This document shows positions 47,281 through 59,075 of a stretch of 64,000 nucleotides of DNA, piece by piece. Numbering within the stretch: the first letter of the stretch is position 1; every line of letters starts with the position of its first letter. A program made the position numbers and the translations under genes. Origin of the DNA: Beaufortia kweichowensis (Eukaryota > Chordata > Actinopteri > Cypriniformes > Gastromyzontidae). The notes beneath the pieces were generated by a model that was not told where the DNA came from, made no database searches, and saw nothing but the letters and a program-made list of their open reading frames with translations. The stretch lies in assembly GCA_019155185.1 (NCBI GenBank), contig CM032802.1:2890501-2954500 (forward strand), written 5' to 3'.

Positions 47281-50056
47281 TCTATAAAGTACAGAACTGA
47301 GCTCTCTTCTTAAGCTCCATTTCATTTTTTAAAGTATAGATTTGCCTGCTTTTCAGTGAAGGGGTCAAATTATGATTTGTTTCTTTGTGTGTGATGCTTT
47401 TTTGGGATGAACAATAGTAACTTTTCCTCCGCTCGTAAACATAAACAGCCAAACAAACAAAACGCTCGTCCCACACGCGTGTCAAATGAAGGATTGCTCT
47501 CATTTTAGCCCTTTCACTTTAAAAATGACCTGATGTGATGCATAATGACTAAAGAAGAGATACATATAAAAACAAACACGAACAGCATAATGTCGCTGTG
47601 TAAACTTATTGCTTTGCAAACTATCCTTTGGCAGCTTTGAGTCTGTAGTTGTTGAAAAATGTTTTTGTGCACACAAGGAATATGTGGCAACAGAACATCT
47701 GTATTATTAAACTCATTTTATTGCGTTCTGCATTCAGCATGTGACCCTAGTAAAGCTCTCAAATTCTGTTTTTCTGCATTAAACTGTTTTCTATATTTAT
47801 TTGCCTTTCCCATAATGCTATGGGTGGATGAGTGTTACAGCTGATGCTGCATTTACTCTCAGAAGAGAAAATAAATAATGAGAAAAACAGTATTACAGTA
47901 GACAACAAGGACGAAGGTCGAAAATGAACACTTATTAAGCGCCAGATGTGTGTAAACTGTAACTTTGGCAAGAAAATATCTTCATTAAGTTTATTAGTAA
48001 TTGCAACATTGAAGGGTTTAAATGTGTATGTGTGTATAGTGTAAATGATAGTTTGACCCTTGCTTTTTCAGATCATAGGAGGGATTTAAATGGAACATTT
48101 CCATACATGGACAATTAGCATTAGAAGTTTGTCTAAGATGCCTGAACTCCATTTGGCTGCACATGTGCAGGTGTTTCCAATAAACAGTTTCTGTGTAGGA
48201 ATTTTTCTTTGGTTTTTATGAGCAGACAAATACAAACAAATGAACTAAAATTAACTTTATTCACTTTTTTCGTTTAAATCTTCCATGTAACAAATTGCAA
48301 TATTGTGCAATTATGCTCATATTCATGAAACTGTGTTATTGCCCTTGTAAATTTGCCAAATTATATCACTTGTTATATCATAGAAATTTTTACCTTACAC
48401 AAGTATTTTTTTGCAAACATATTTTAAAATTTACAGGTATTTATGTAAATTTTGTTGACATTTTTGACATAATCCACCATTAATTTCTGACCTGGTACAA
48501 AAGAAATCAAGTTATAAATAACTTCATTTAATGCAAAAACTTATACATCATAATATTTCAAATTTTTCCACATTTCTGCTTTACTGGCAGTTTAGGTTAT
48601 TTTGGATGGTAAATGCTAATAGGGTGATAAAGTAGATCAATGGCACACTAGCAAAGAAAATCAATAAAAATCTCACAAAAAGAGTAGAACAAAACTATAG
48701 AATCTGCTAAAACTTGTCATACATATCCGTGCAGTTACAGGAAGTGCTACGTGACCTTCCAACGTCTGTACCCTTGCTCATACAGAAACCCATTCATTCT
48801 GTCAGAGAAAAACTTTATCTCAGCAGGATTGTTAATTCAGCACTAAAAGTCTCCCATGCTGACTTGAGAAAATAATGGAGTGAACAGCCATTAAATGTCT
48901 ACATGTCCCCTTTTCCTTTCCTTTCCAACTGAGTCTCATGCCTGTCAACCACTGCTGGACCACTAACTAACTTATATAACTAATATAAAGTCTCATTCTG
49001 CTTCTACATTACAATTTGCATATGAATTTAACACAATATGGTCTTTTTAATGATGGCTTCATTATAGCTATTACTAACACCGCTGGCTTTTATTGTGCTT
49101 TGTAGTCTAAAACCTATATTTTTAGTGATCAGTAATAGCAAACAGTACATGGTGCACATTTCACATTGACAGACAGAATTATGCTTTTGAAAAAACCTAT
49201 TGTATTTGCAGTGATTAAGTGAGGGTATTTTTTTTCATTTATATCCTCATCAGCTCATTTTCTGTTTTTGTTTGACAAGACTTAACTTTAAATCTAAGAA
49301 CAATAGATCATGATTGAACAATAATGGCTTCGGATAGCATGCAACAGCCATAAACTTCAGTTATTATAGATTTCAGTAATACATTCTGAAACTTGACATT
49401 TAAGTCAAGCATTGGAGATGTTATATTGCACAATAAATGCTTCACAGAATCACATAATAAATTAGGTTTTCAAAAGATTTTCCAAAAGCTGACAAAACAT
49501 TGTACCCTTTAAAAGGTTCATAATGAAATATTATTAAACCGCAGTTCTTATTCTAAGTTTCACATTCAATGAAGAGAAACAAAACCTTCATCTGAAATAC
49601 AGAGAATTACATGTCATAACAGAGTCACGTTCATAAATAACATTGTGTTCGTGTATCAGCGCTACAACAGGCGTACCGACCACATGCCTCCTGAGGAGTG
49701 ACTCATTTGCATTTTTATGACAGCGCCAGTGGTTCTACCCCTAATGACAGAACATGTTCATGGTAAAAGGTGTTCGCTTGGCAAAGTGGCTCAATTACAA
49801 AGCAGATGAAACATGCAATGCAAATATACTTCACATTTTCTTTAAACAAAACACTGCGCACAACTGCACATATCCCACTACCTGTGAAATGAACAGTGAA
49901 TATGATCAAAAAAGATCCAAAAATGAGTTTCAGAAGCTCAGATTTCTGACAAAATCTGCATTTTTGGCTGTAATTTTCTTGAAATGTTCAGTAATACAAC
50001 ATTTTTCTAATCCAGTGCACAAATCTGGTAAATATTTTACAACTTTCTACAGGATT
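47281..50056. other. Non-coding stretch, no recognised feature
   Basis: A long AT-rich interval. Frames of up to 103 codons (49754-50065) are unrecognisable, and that one runs into a family A repeat end. No intact repeat or RNA gene seen. Confidence 0.45.
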
Positions 50057-50270
50057 TTAACCTGATAACTCTCACTGCATAAATTGAGTATACATATGAA
50101 AATGCAAAAATGTGAACTACAATATTTACATTTTTAGATATTTTTTAAACATTTTTAAGTCATTTAAATATATTTTTTTCATTTTATGTATTTTTTGTTG
50201 AATTTATTGTTGAAATTGATGAAATCGTGATGTCATATTTCAGTTGGTAGTAACTGTATGAATTAAATGT
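50057..50270 (-). mobile_element. Family A MITE, copy 5 (inverted, decayed)
   Basis: TTAACCTGATAACTCTCACT at 50057 is the right end of the family read inverted. The following AT-rich text (GAGTATACATATGAAAATGC, TTTTTAGATATTTTTTAAAC) is consistent with the interior. The opposite end is not clear. Confidence 0.65.
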
Positions 50271-50298
50271 CAGATTCTTTTGATCCACTTACAGTACA

Positions 50299-50557
50299 CA
50301 CTCTAAAAAGGTTGTGTTATTTTTTAACACATTTTTTGTGTTATGCTGTTTAACACATAATGTGTCATTTTGTGTTAAATACATAAAAGGGACAACACAT
50401 GTTGAGTTGAAAGTAACACAAGTTGAGTTAAAAGTAACACAAAATGTGTTGATTTTAAATTAACACAAAGATGTGTCTAGTTAGGGACAACACATCTGTG
50501 TGTTGTCCCTAACTAGACACATCTTGTGTTATTTTTAACACATCTGTTTTTAGAGTG
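50299..50557. mobile_element. Palindromic MITE with CACTCTAAAAA ends
   Basis: An exact terminal inverted repeat CACTCTAAAAA (50299-50309) / TTTTTAGAGTG (50547-50557) bounds a segment full of TGTGTTA/TAACACA words. Near its right side is a perfect 27-bp hairpin (listed separately). There is no coding capacity. A fragment of the same element lies at 39552. Confidence 0.88.
50468..50525. repeat. Perfect 27-bp inverted repeat, 4-base loop
   Basis: The left arm 50468-50494 starts AAGATGTGTCTAGTTAGGGA. The right arm 50499-50525 is its exact reverse complement, ending in TCCCTAACTAGACACATCTT. The loop is TCTG. Perfect identity suggests recent origin or gene-conversion-like repair. Confidence 0.95.
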
Positions 50558-51240
50558 CATAATTCACTTAAATCGTATCTTACGTTAGTGCTCAACACCA
50601 AAGAGAAGAGAGAGAGTCCAGGGATCTAGACACAAGTGGCTCGACTCAATTTTCAGTATTTCCGGCTGAGCGCCCTGTGAAGGACACACAGAGGCTGATT
50701 AGATGTGGCAGTCGTCGGACACAGTCGGCCGCGGCGTGTGTTCAGCTCCCAGCTCTAACTGTGTCCACATACGCCATTTCTTCTGCATTATACGCCCCAC
50801 AAACCACTGCAGCGACCCACATACACACCCAAGACTTGAAGGATCACTGCCTTTTTTACACTCTTCTTTGTCTTCCTAACCAAGAGTGTCTATTTGGAGG
50901 CAAATTAATGTAGCTGTTGTGGGATGTTTTTCTAGAAAAAAAGCAGGGTTTTCTCAGAGGCCTCCACAGATATTCTGCTTTTGTCTGGCAGTAGCAGCTG
51001 TTCAGGAAGTCTTCTTTAAAACTATAGTGATCTTTGAATGAGCAGCATGAATTTATGCTTTCTGACGCTGAGCAATTAAGAGCCATTGTGCTGAATTATG
51101 AATAGGATGGTGTATTATTTTCTATGGGCTTTGATTACATACGAATCTCTGATTGATTGCTTTCTTATTCGAGACAGCAAGTTTTCCAGTGAGAATCAAA
51201 ATAATTTATGACAAACACACATCATGTTGTCTGACCTTAG
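50558..51240. other. Single-copy block, enhancer-like, partly CpG-bearing
   Basis: Repeat-free and less AT-rich (GTCGTCGGACACAGTCGGCC, GCTGAGCGCCCTG). Overlapping opposed frames of 76-78 codons have no recognisable features. Candidate conserved non-coding element by composition. Confidence 0.35.
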
Positions 51241-53604
51241 CGTGTTTAGCTCCTTTATTTATCCTCGATCCTCTATTTATGCTTTATTTAATGAAAATGC
51301 AATGTAAATTATTTAGATGAAAATATAATAAATATAAATATATAAAAAATATATTAAGGAGCAAAAGGTCAGAGAGCTCATGTAAAAAGATTTCATTTTG
51401 TATTTCTTTTTTCCCCATCATTTTAACTTAAAATATAACTAAGTAGAAAAAATGATTGAATAGAGAAAGTTATTAAGTAATTCTTTATATTTTTAGGTAT
51501 TTTTAACACACACTTGAATTATGACCTTCAACTAGCACCAAATCTTACAAATTTCATATTCTATTCATATATTATATCATATTATTTAAATTTATTTTCA
51601 ACATTTTTTGTTTTGCATTTTCGACTTTAATTTTAATTATTTCTGAAGGTTCTAAAAATGTTCAGTGTGTTCACATTGTCATTATGGTTTCAAAATTTGG
51701 ACTGCTCCATATAATAAATATCATCTAAAACACACAATATGTGCTTTATCGTGAATTTAGGGACGATGACAGTTTGAAGCTTTTGCACCTCCTAAGAGCC
51801 ACAGTCACCTTTCAGCACCCTTTGACTTAATCTTTCCCAGCAAGCAATTATTGTAGTAATCAGCCTTTGACTGACATTTAACGTTTTTCTACTGTAGTGT
51901 TGATAGAGTCTTGTGAATTTTTGTAAAAATTCGGCTGTCACTTTAAGGGCTTGAGATTTGACTCTGTGAGAATTACACCAACCGTAGGGCTGCTGAGGTT
52001 CACCATCCTTCTCTACCATTTTTCTCCACATTTATTCCAAATTGCTACCTGGGGAGCATCCTGACAATCAACCTACCGCTGCGCATGGCTTTGGAAATAA
52101 AGTGGTCATGGAAAGACACATTCTGCTGTGCATCTGCGGTGTAGCCTCAAATTATGAAACAAAATTGTTCTGACATTCGTGACTTTTGTCATGCCTAGCC
52201 ATGAATTTGACCATGGCATAAAGTCAGGTCCAGATTGCAGTTTATTTTGACCAAAAATCACGCTTGGACAGGAAGAGACCATGTGACAACAATTCTTTGC
52301 TTTGTTTTTTTATGTTTAGCGGCAGGTTTGCCTAAATGGATTATAAAACTGTAAAAGATTATAAATGTAAAAGTGGCATAAAAAACAGTACAGAAAATAG
52401 TAGAAAAGAGTTATACACTTAATCAACAATATTTCAGAAAATCCAATATAATAAATACTGAATATTTTATAGGCCTCTATGCTTTAGAATGTTTACATTC
52501 CCTTTCAGTAAGTGCTTCATGCAAAACTCTTACATTTCTTTTAAAGATATAATGCCGTTTACGTCTCAAAGTTTGGAAAACCTAGTGATTAGTTTCTTCA
52601 AAAAATGCTTATTGTGTAAAATTGTATCTTGTTAAAACAGACTGATTTGTTTGTAATACGCATCAGACTGTCAATAATCAGACTAACAAAGTAAAACTAC
52701 AGAAAATGTGTTTCGTTTTCCTATGTTTAACTTGACATATTATAATGTGATTTAGGGGAGTTTATGGATCAGGGCTTAAGTTGATGGTGTCATTTTCTGT
52801 TATTTTAAGCCATATATAGGTTGATTTTCTAGATTATAAACATTGTAAAAAATAGGAGACATGCTTTTACTCTTTGCAGGCATTCAATCTGCACTGTAAA
52901 ACTGTATTTGCAAGGTATCTCTTAGTACGAAAACATGTGTACTAACATGGAAAAGATACCTTTTATCAAGCGTCGCAGCATTGCCATATGTCATAATTAG
53001 CTGATATAATTTAAGCTCAAATATATTATTTACAGAATCAAATATGATTGAATCAACCATTATGTTTACACTGATGAAAATCACTCACATCAGGTAGAAA
53101 TTGCACATTTTCCAGTGTGTGCCAGGCTGACAAAAATCTAAATTGGTTGAAAGTGTAAATGTAGCTTGAGTTGCCCCTACAAAACTAAACAAAAGCACAG
53201 GTTCATGTAGCAGGCGATATTTTCCACTCTTCCTTTTTACTTTGACCTGAGTCAGACTGACATACTTACCTAACGGTAGTCTATTTCTGGATGAATGTAA
53301 GTCCTGCTGACATTACTTCTGTTGAGCGGGTCATCCTTCTTCCTGCTGCTTGACCTGCAGTAACTCAGATAGTTTATCTGATGTACAGTTAACTCAGTAT
53401 TATATAATAATATTATAGAAGCCTAAACTCTGATCTGTGATCTTGCTGATCTTGATCTTATCAGCATGTGATAGGGTTTTAAAACACAGCTTTAGAGCTG
53501 TGACATCACATGATTTTAGGGTCACGTAGTGTTACCACTTCCTGTTTTTGGTTTGTTTAGATGTTTTTATTTGGAATTAAACCCCAAGACCCACCTTTAC
53601 ATGG

Positions 53605-53607
<3 letters not shown>
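51241..53607. other. Non-coding stretch, no recognised feature
   Basis: AT-rich. No credible gene. On the minus strand a consensus donor-like TTAG|GTAAGTATG (about 53268-53279) occurs, with no coding or acceptor context. Confidence 0.4.

Positions 53608-53650
<43 letters not shown>
53608..53650. repeat. (AT)n microsatellite
   Basis: About 21 uninterrupted AT units. Confidence 0.95.
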
Positions 53651-53655
<5 letters not shown>

Positions 53656-54364
53656 TTGATCAATTTGATGAATTCATTGATGGTCATGTCATGCACTTTA
53701 TACAATTTAACATTTTAATTAAGTGAGAGTGCAAAAAAAAACAAATATTTATATAAAAGCAGTACTCACCAGACAAAAAACATACTCTTCCTCTGTAACT
53801 ATTTCCTCTTATACAGACCGAGAGCATTTCAAATCTTGCTTAACGATAACTGATTTTCCATTACGTACGCATGACAACAGCAGATGCAATGTCAAATTCA
53901 ATAAATCATGCACCACCCCCCCAACACCCCACAAGTCTGAAGTTTTGGATTCTATATAAAGCTGTGAGGAGCTTTGTACTGAATTGTTGTGTACCTAACA
54001 GTCTTCACACCTATAAAGCATTTCTATAAACAGCTGAAAGGCAGGTGATAACCAATTTCTTAACAATACAGAACCTCCCAGGAAAATATTTTTTTCTAAC
54101 TTGTGAGAAAAAAACTCTTTTTTCAATGCTTGAGCCATTATCAGAGTTTCAACCTTTAAAAAGCTATTATCCTAGTGGTTCAAACAAAGCACACACACAC
54201 AAGGTTCTTTGTTGACGAAGTCTTACATAAATAAAAGCGGCCCTCTAAATTTTCACTTTTTATGTGGAAACAATGTGCTGATATTTTTTTTTATCAGGAT
54301 TGGAGGGTAATGTTCCCTGTGCAATCATAAATTAGCATAATAACTGTTGTCTGGCAGTGTGCCT

Positions 54365-54365
<1 letters not shown>
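53651..54365. other. Non-coding stretch, no recognised feature
   Basis: AT-rich, nothing recognised. Confidence 0.4.

Positions 54366-54401
<36 letters not shown>
54366..54401. repeat. (CT)n microsatellite
   Basis: About 17 CT units. Flanking frames coding (Ser-Leu)n or (Arg-Glu)n are artefacts of the repeat. Confidence 0.95.
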
Positions 54402-54403
<2 letters not shown>

Positions 54404-55359
54404 GAACATACTCTTGCATATTTCTTCTTTCACCTCTACTGTAGTTTCTTCTTGACAAAGCCTCGCGTTTACATCACAGCCATGAAGCATGCAATTTGTT
54501 TCTCTCTCGCTCATTCTAAAGAGCATTTTACTGAACAAAAAAACACGCCCATGAGTGCACGATGAGTCATCATAGCCATGTTCATGAGTCATTTCTGGCA
54601 TGTATTCTCAGTAGGAAAATAATTGATATTATACATGTTTTACATTTTTTAAATTAGCATAATAATACCATATAGTATAATAGCACAGTCCACATGACAA
54701 CTATTATGTTACAAATGAACAGTATTGTTGGAATTACAATCAAAATACATTTGAATTTAAAAGGCTTTTGCATTAAAAATGTAACACTGCAGCTTAGAAT
54801 AAACATAATGTCATAATCTGTTGAAGCTAATAAAGCTAGTTATCTTTATAGTTATTGTTCTTAGTGTAAATGGACCTTAATGCTGGCAATAGCAACATGA
54901 TAAAAAATATATATTTTTTCAACAAATGATTGGATTTTTTTAGAATACATATAATCTGAATATAGACTGTTGCCAAGCAACATAGTAACATAATTAATCA
55001 ACATAGTAGTACTTTACAACAGCTTCAATATGTCTAAACATTGTGAGACAATATTGTTGACCATCTGTATGCTGCCCAATAAATGCTTTTTTAAGCTTTA
55101 TCTGGGCAATTTTTCATTTCATTAAAAAAAACGGGCAGGCATTATAGTCTCTATGACCTGAGTAAACATGCCAAATCTGGTGACAGCGCCACCTACAGTA
55201 TTGTTTGGCAAACACAAAAACCAAGCACCATATCATTTACATTTAGCAGGTACAGATAACTGGCAGATAAAGCAGTATTTTAAAGATATTTTTTATCAAT
55301 ATGTGTGTTCCCTGTAAATCAAAACCCACAAATTTTCCAATTATTTGGGCTTTGATTCC
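54402..55359. other. Non-coding stretch, no recognised feature
   Basis: AT-rich, nothing recognised. Confidence 0.4.
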
Positions 55360-55378
55360 AATATATATATATATATAT
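55360..55378. repeat. (AT)n microsatellite
   Basis: About nine AT units. Confidence 0.85.
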
Positions 55379-56679
55379 GGTTTAATATTACTCTTTTGCA
55401 TTATATTTTCTGCCTACATAGTCTGAATTCCAGCTGCAACCAGGGTTGCATGATAGATTGTTGATGTACATTTCTAGCCCCTGAGGAAATCTCATCCTGC
55501 ACGTCTGCAGAGAACATCTTTCCTTCTTTGCCCGCGTCTCGGCCCCCATCCTTCCTTATACTTACTGCCACCACAGCCGCTCTAATTTGCCTTTTAATTC
55601 CCATCCATGGCGAAAAGCAAACAGACGGATGCATTTGTAAACAACTGTCTCGCCTCTTTCTATCTCACTGCCTTGATGTGACCCAGAGGTGTAACTGACA
55701 GTTTTTGTTTTTTCCAGGTTTCTCTCTCTCTCTCTTTTTGCATCTGGACTAAATCACTCTGACAGTCCTCTTCTGTTATATCCACTGCTGGACACTAATA
55801 TATCCTTCCAAATATGGCACAATGCCCCAGACCTTGTGCTCTGATGCGAGAGTTGACAAGTGAATCGCATGCATGTTGTTTGCTAATGTGCAGCTGAGCA
55901 GAGTTCGGTTTCACTGCGGTATGCTCAGGCATTCATTCATTCTTATCGCTGTGTACGTTTAAAGGTAGTGCTGAGACAGCAGTCGTGGGAGTTATCTGAC
56001 AGAGCGCTGAAATTCACACAGCTGAAATATGAATCACTTATTCTTAAGACATGGGACAAAATATAGCCCACAGTAATACTGGCCATTACTTTTCAAACCA
56101 GCAATCCGAGATGAAAACTGCATTGATCCTAAAGCAAATATATTATACTTTTTGTATAAAAAAAGTATAAATTAGCTGCTATTCCAAAACCACCTGTCTT
56201 AGCTCAATAACTCTACTGGATTAAAATATACATTAAGGATAATATAACAATAATTGTAAACATTAGTGTGATATTTCATGAATGTAAAGCTGTACAACAA
56301 AGCTATCATACGACCAGCTTTGTTGTCAGAAGATTTGGATGCACAGCATCTGCATTATATTCCAAATATCCTTTATATTTGCAACTCTAATTGCAGTTTT
56401 ATTACATTTGGTGTTTTTAATTCAAAATTATTTTATTGTGTTTCTCTGAGGAAATCACAGATTTACAACATAAGAGTTGTAAACCTGTTTATAATTATTA
56501 TTATTTTTAAAAATAATTATTAGGCTATGTGACAGTACACATTGTTTTTTGAGAAAAACCAAAGTAGCAGGCTGAACCAAAATGTTTAGCAAATTAATAA
56601 AATAATTCATTAAGCCTTTTCAACGTTACAGTATATGAACAGAAAGGGTTAAAGTGTTTTTGGTACGCCCAGTAGGGTG
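55379..56679. other. Single-copy stretch; 55430-56050 of higher complexity
   Basis: 55430-56050 is repeat-free apart from a short (TC)n at 55720-55735. TTTTTGTTTTTTCCAG at 55702-55717 would make a good splice acceptor on the plus strand, but what follows is a pyrimidine repeat and no open exon. The rest is AT-rich. Confidence 0.35.
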
Positions 56680-56760
56680 TGCGCATGCGCAGCTCATGTC
56701 TCATTTTTTGACGTAAGGACGCCGCTTCTATTTAAAAGCGCTTGTTTGATTCAAAGTTTA
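56680..56760 (+). promoter_or_regulatory. Candidate promoter: NRF1 palindrome, CRE-like site, TATA-like box
   Basis: In order on the plus strand: TGCGCATGCGCA (56680-56691), a perfect NRF1 palindrome; TGACGTAA (56709-56716), a CRE/ATF-like site; GACGCCGC; and TATTTAAAA (56729-56737), a TATA-like box. Initiation would be expected about 25-30 bp further on, near 56760. The CpGs stand out in very AT-rich surroundings. Known biology: NRF1 sites mark many vertebrate promoters. Inference: this starts a non-coding or 5'-untranslated exon. A transposon-borne promoter is the alternative. Confidence 0.45.
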
Positions 56761-56894
56761 GTCTTATTTTATTGATTCACACACAGAACATTGTGTTGAG
56801 AATATTGTATCAAAGTTATCCTTATCTTTAAGTTGCCAGATAATATTCACACCACCGAAGTTCGTCGTTTTTGTTTTGCTGCCACAAGTTTCAG
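56760..56894 (+). ncRNA. Candidate first exon ending in a consensus splice donor
   Basis: From the predicted initiation site to 56894, ending TTTCAG and followed by GTAAGT (56895-56900), a full match to the vertebrate donor. No ATG-initiated frame of useful length lies inside, so the exon would be untranslated. Possible acceptors follow at 57321 (TTTTATTTCAG), 57439 (GCTCTTTCAG) and 57923 (GTTGTGTGCAG). Because the upstream sequence is T-rich, TTTCAG|GTAAGT could also be read as a recursive-splice-like site. There is no transcript evidence. Confidence 0.3.
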
Positions 56895-57439
56895 GTAAGT
56901 TTGCAGTTTAAAACGAGAAAATACTTTAAAACACCTGCTCTTAAACCAATCGGAGTGATATTAAATATTGTTTTTCCCCTTGAAATGTTGTGTCGTTTTG
57001 TGTTTAATTTAAAATGCATTGTTGACTTTGAAAATAGTTTTGTTGTGTCTTATATTAAATAAACTAAATATAGCCAGTTACATATTTTAAAATATTTTAG
57101 CAATGAATATTAAAACGGGCTCTAAACGGGGATCGTTTCATTTGATACAAGTTGAAATGGTGTTTTACCAGGTTTATAGCTTTGCATGATTTCAATGTAG
57201 TAGCAGGTGGTAAAAAACATGCTTGATTTTTTTTTTTTTAGTGTTGATTCGATTTGATTTCTCTGATGTGCATTGCTGCACGTCTCTCTTTTAATTTTTT
57301 CTTAAATATATTTTATTTCAGTAAGCAATAACGTAGCTTGTACCAGTGGATATTACTGTTAGTCGTTACTGATAACATTTCTGTTATTAAACAGTTGACA
57401 AATGTTAAAAGATTTACTTTAGTTTTATTGCTCTTTCAG

Positions 57440-57640
57440 CACCTGAAGTGTTGCGCTGGAGCTCGTGTTCGGCTGCGCAGACACATGAAAAGTATCGCGA
57501 GAAGATTTAAAAACAGACTGCTTTGTATGCTTTAGAAATACTCTCGCGGTACTTTGATGTCACAAGCGGATTGACCACTTGGTTGGCCTGCGCAGCGCCG
57601 CATGCGGTCTACCACACCTATTGACAAGCGCTGTTTAGAC
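57440..57640 (+). other. CpG-richer block after a strong acceptor-like site
   Basis: It follows TTTTATTGCTCTTTCAG (ending 57439). It contains GCGCTGGAGCTCG, GGCTGCGCAGACAC, ATCGCGAGAAG, CTCTCGCGGTAC and CCTGCGCAGCGCCGCATGCG, far more CpG than the flanks. A 65-codon frame crosses the acceptor and is not recognisable. It may be a second exon or a second CpG-rich promoter element. No good donor is visible at its right side. Confidence 0.3.
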
Positions 57641-57923
57641 TCCTGAATGAGGCAGACAGGATAAGATCAACAAGGCTTTGTACAATATTTACAGTTAGAC
57701 ATAGTAGGCAAATATTTATATATACAACTTTTATTACACATAAAGGGGATCTGCGTGAGAAAATGGATGTCCTAGTATAATGTCAATCTTGTTATTTAAA
57801 ATACTAACCACACTTTTGTTGTTCTGTTGTTTTGGTTATTGAATGATAATTGATGAAGGACATTCTAGAAAGATTATAAACTTTTGTTGAGTATTTAAAT
57901 CTGATACAAACTGTTGTGTGCAG

Positions 57924-58058
57924 GATTTATGACCTTGCCTTGGACTACCATGAGGTTGGATGGCATAGATGACTGAACTCAAGAAGGACAGTTTTACCCA
58001 GTGAATCCTTGAGGGTTAATCTTGTGTATCCAGACCTTGAACTACAGCAAAAGTTCTG
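57924..58058 (+). ncRNA. Candidate downstream non-coding exon
   Basis: It is bounded by TGTTGTGTGCAG (ending 57923) and CTG|GTATGT (donor GT at 58059). All three plus-strand frames have stops within it, so it would be untranslated. It is proposed only because it lies on the same strand downstream of the promoter-like cluster at 56.7 kb. Confidence 0.2.
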
Positions 58059-58144
58059 GTATGTTTTGCATCTTAAATGAATATTTCACTCAAAATATCA
58101 AAAGTATGAGACACAGGAACCAATGTGATTTGAAGTGCTGCCAC

Positions 58145-58245
58145 AATTGAATATACATTTACATGTATGCATCTGGAAGATGCTTTTTGTGTTTCCAGGG
58201 AATCGAACCCACAACCTTTTATGCATTTTAAAACTTTTTTCTGTA
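58145..58245 (-). mobile_element. tRNA-derived SINE, inverted member of a pair
   Basis: On the minus strand: AAAAGGTTGTGGGTTCGATT CCC (B-box region, 58216-58198), then the tail AGCATCTTCCAGATGC and ATACATGTAAATGT. The B box GGTTCGATTCC is intact. The 5' head is missing or degraded. Confidence 0.75.
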
Positions 58246-58345
58246 TGTCACCTGGTAAAGCATGGCACTAGTAATGACAAGGTCAAAGATTTGATTTCCA
58301 GGGAACATATATTCTGATAAAATGTATAAGTGAAATCGGTTATAC
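58246..58345 (+). mobile_element. tRNA-derived SINE, direct member of a pair
   Basis: CACCTGGTAAAGCATGGCAC (A-box region), AAGGTCAAAGATTTGATTTC (decayed B box) and AGGGAACATATATTCTGATA, then AAATGTATAAGTGAA, in SINE order. It abuts the preceding copy head to head. Confidence 0.7.
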
Positions 58346-58906
58346 AACACATTGGACAAAGCGCTGGCCTAATGCATAAATCGTTTGACCTTTCCCAAAA
58401 GGCAGAAAGTAAAGAGTAATCTTTAAAGGGAATGGTGCTTCTGCAAACTGCTTGAAACGCTTCTGGCTCTTTGATGACTTCATATCCATTCCGCTTCTTT
58501 GCCGTGGCAGATTGCTATGATTTGGACATGATGTACTGACTGTGGCAGGGACCCATCTGTTACCAAGAAAATTCAGTGCTTGTATTCAAAAAGAAGAAGG
58601 GAGGGAGTATGTGAGAAGTAAATAGACAGAGGACTGAAAGAGGTTAGCAACTGTCCTCCAGGTGGATCTAGAGGATCATCCAGCGTTGAATGAAAATGAG
58701 ATTTGCTTTTATGTGCTGCGTTTATTCACGTGTATCTTTAGATGCCCTGCGTGAGGATGGGTTGCCTACAATGAGTCAAGGCCCTCGCAGCGAGGGGATG
58801 AATTTGCCTGAGGCACAGCGTACAGTTTCTCTTTCTATATTAAACATGAATACTAAAACGAAAATACTAACAAAACTCAGAGACAAATCTCAGGACAATG
58901 TAATTA
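58346..58906. other. Single-copy stretch, no recognised feature
   Basis: Higher complexity than average; a 77-codon frame at 58690-58923 ends in a MITE end and is not recognisable. Confidence 0.4.
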
Positions 58907-58985
58907 AAGGCACAGTTCATTAATGAATAATAATGAATAATTCACCTTAAAATTACGTCATCATTTACCCAAATCATGGGCACTT
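58907..58985 (+). mobile_element. TTAA-type MITE left end, short
   Basis: TTAAAGGCACAGTTCATTAA, AATTCACCTTAAAATTACGT and CATCATTTACCCAAATCATG form a diverged left end with a short internal duplication (AATGAATAAT twice). Confidence 0.6.
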
Positions 58986-58987
58986 CC

Positions 58988-59075
58988 AGCCTTATGGACG
59001 TGACAGTTTCAGTCAAAAGTTTAAATATAAATTTCTAACAGAATGTAATTATTAAAATGTATGTTAGTTAGTTAA
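58988..59075 (-). repeat. Family B repeat fragment, copy 4
   Basis: CCTTATGGACGTGACAGTTT, CAGTCAAAAGTTTAAATATA and AATTTCTAACAGAATGTAAT correspond to the 29860-29895 part of copy 3, in the same orientation. Confidence 0.6.

Noticed and set aside
53268..53290. ATACTTACCT resembling the start of U1 snRNA
   Set aside because: The following bases do not match U1 and no snRNA promoter context exists; it is simply complementary to a splice donor. The same applies to ATACTTACCGG near 59910.
54332..54601. Frame with Arg-Glu repeats
   Set aside because: Produced by the (CT)n microsatellite.
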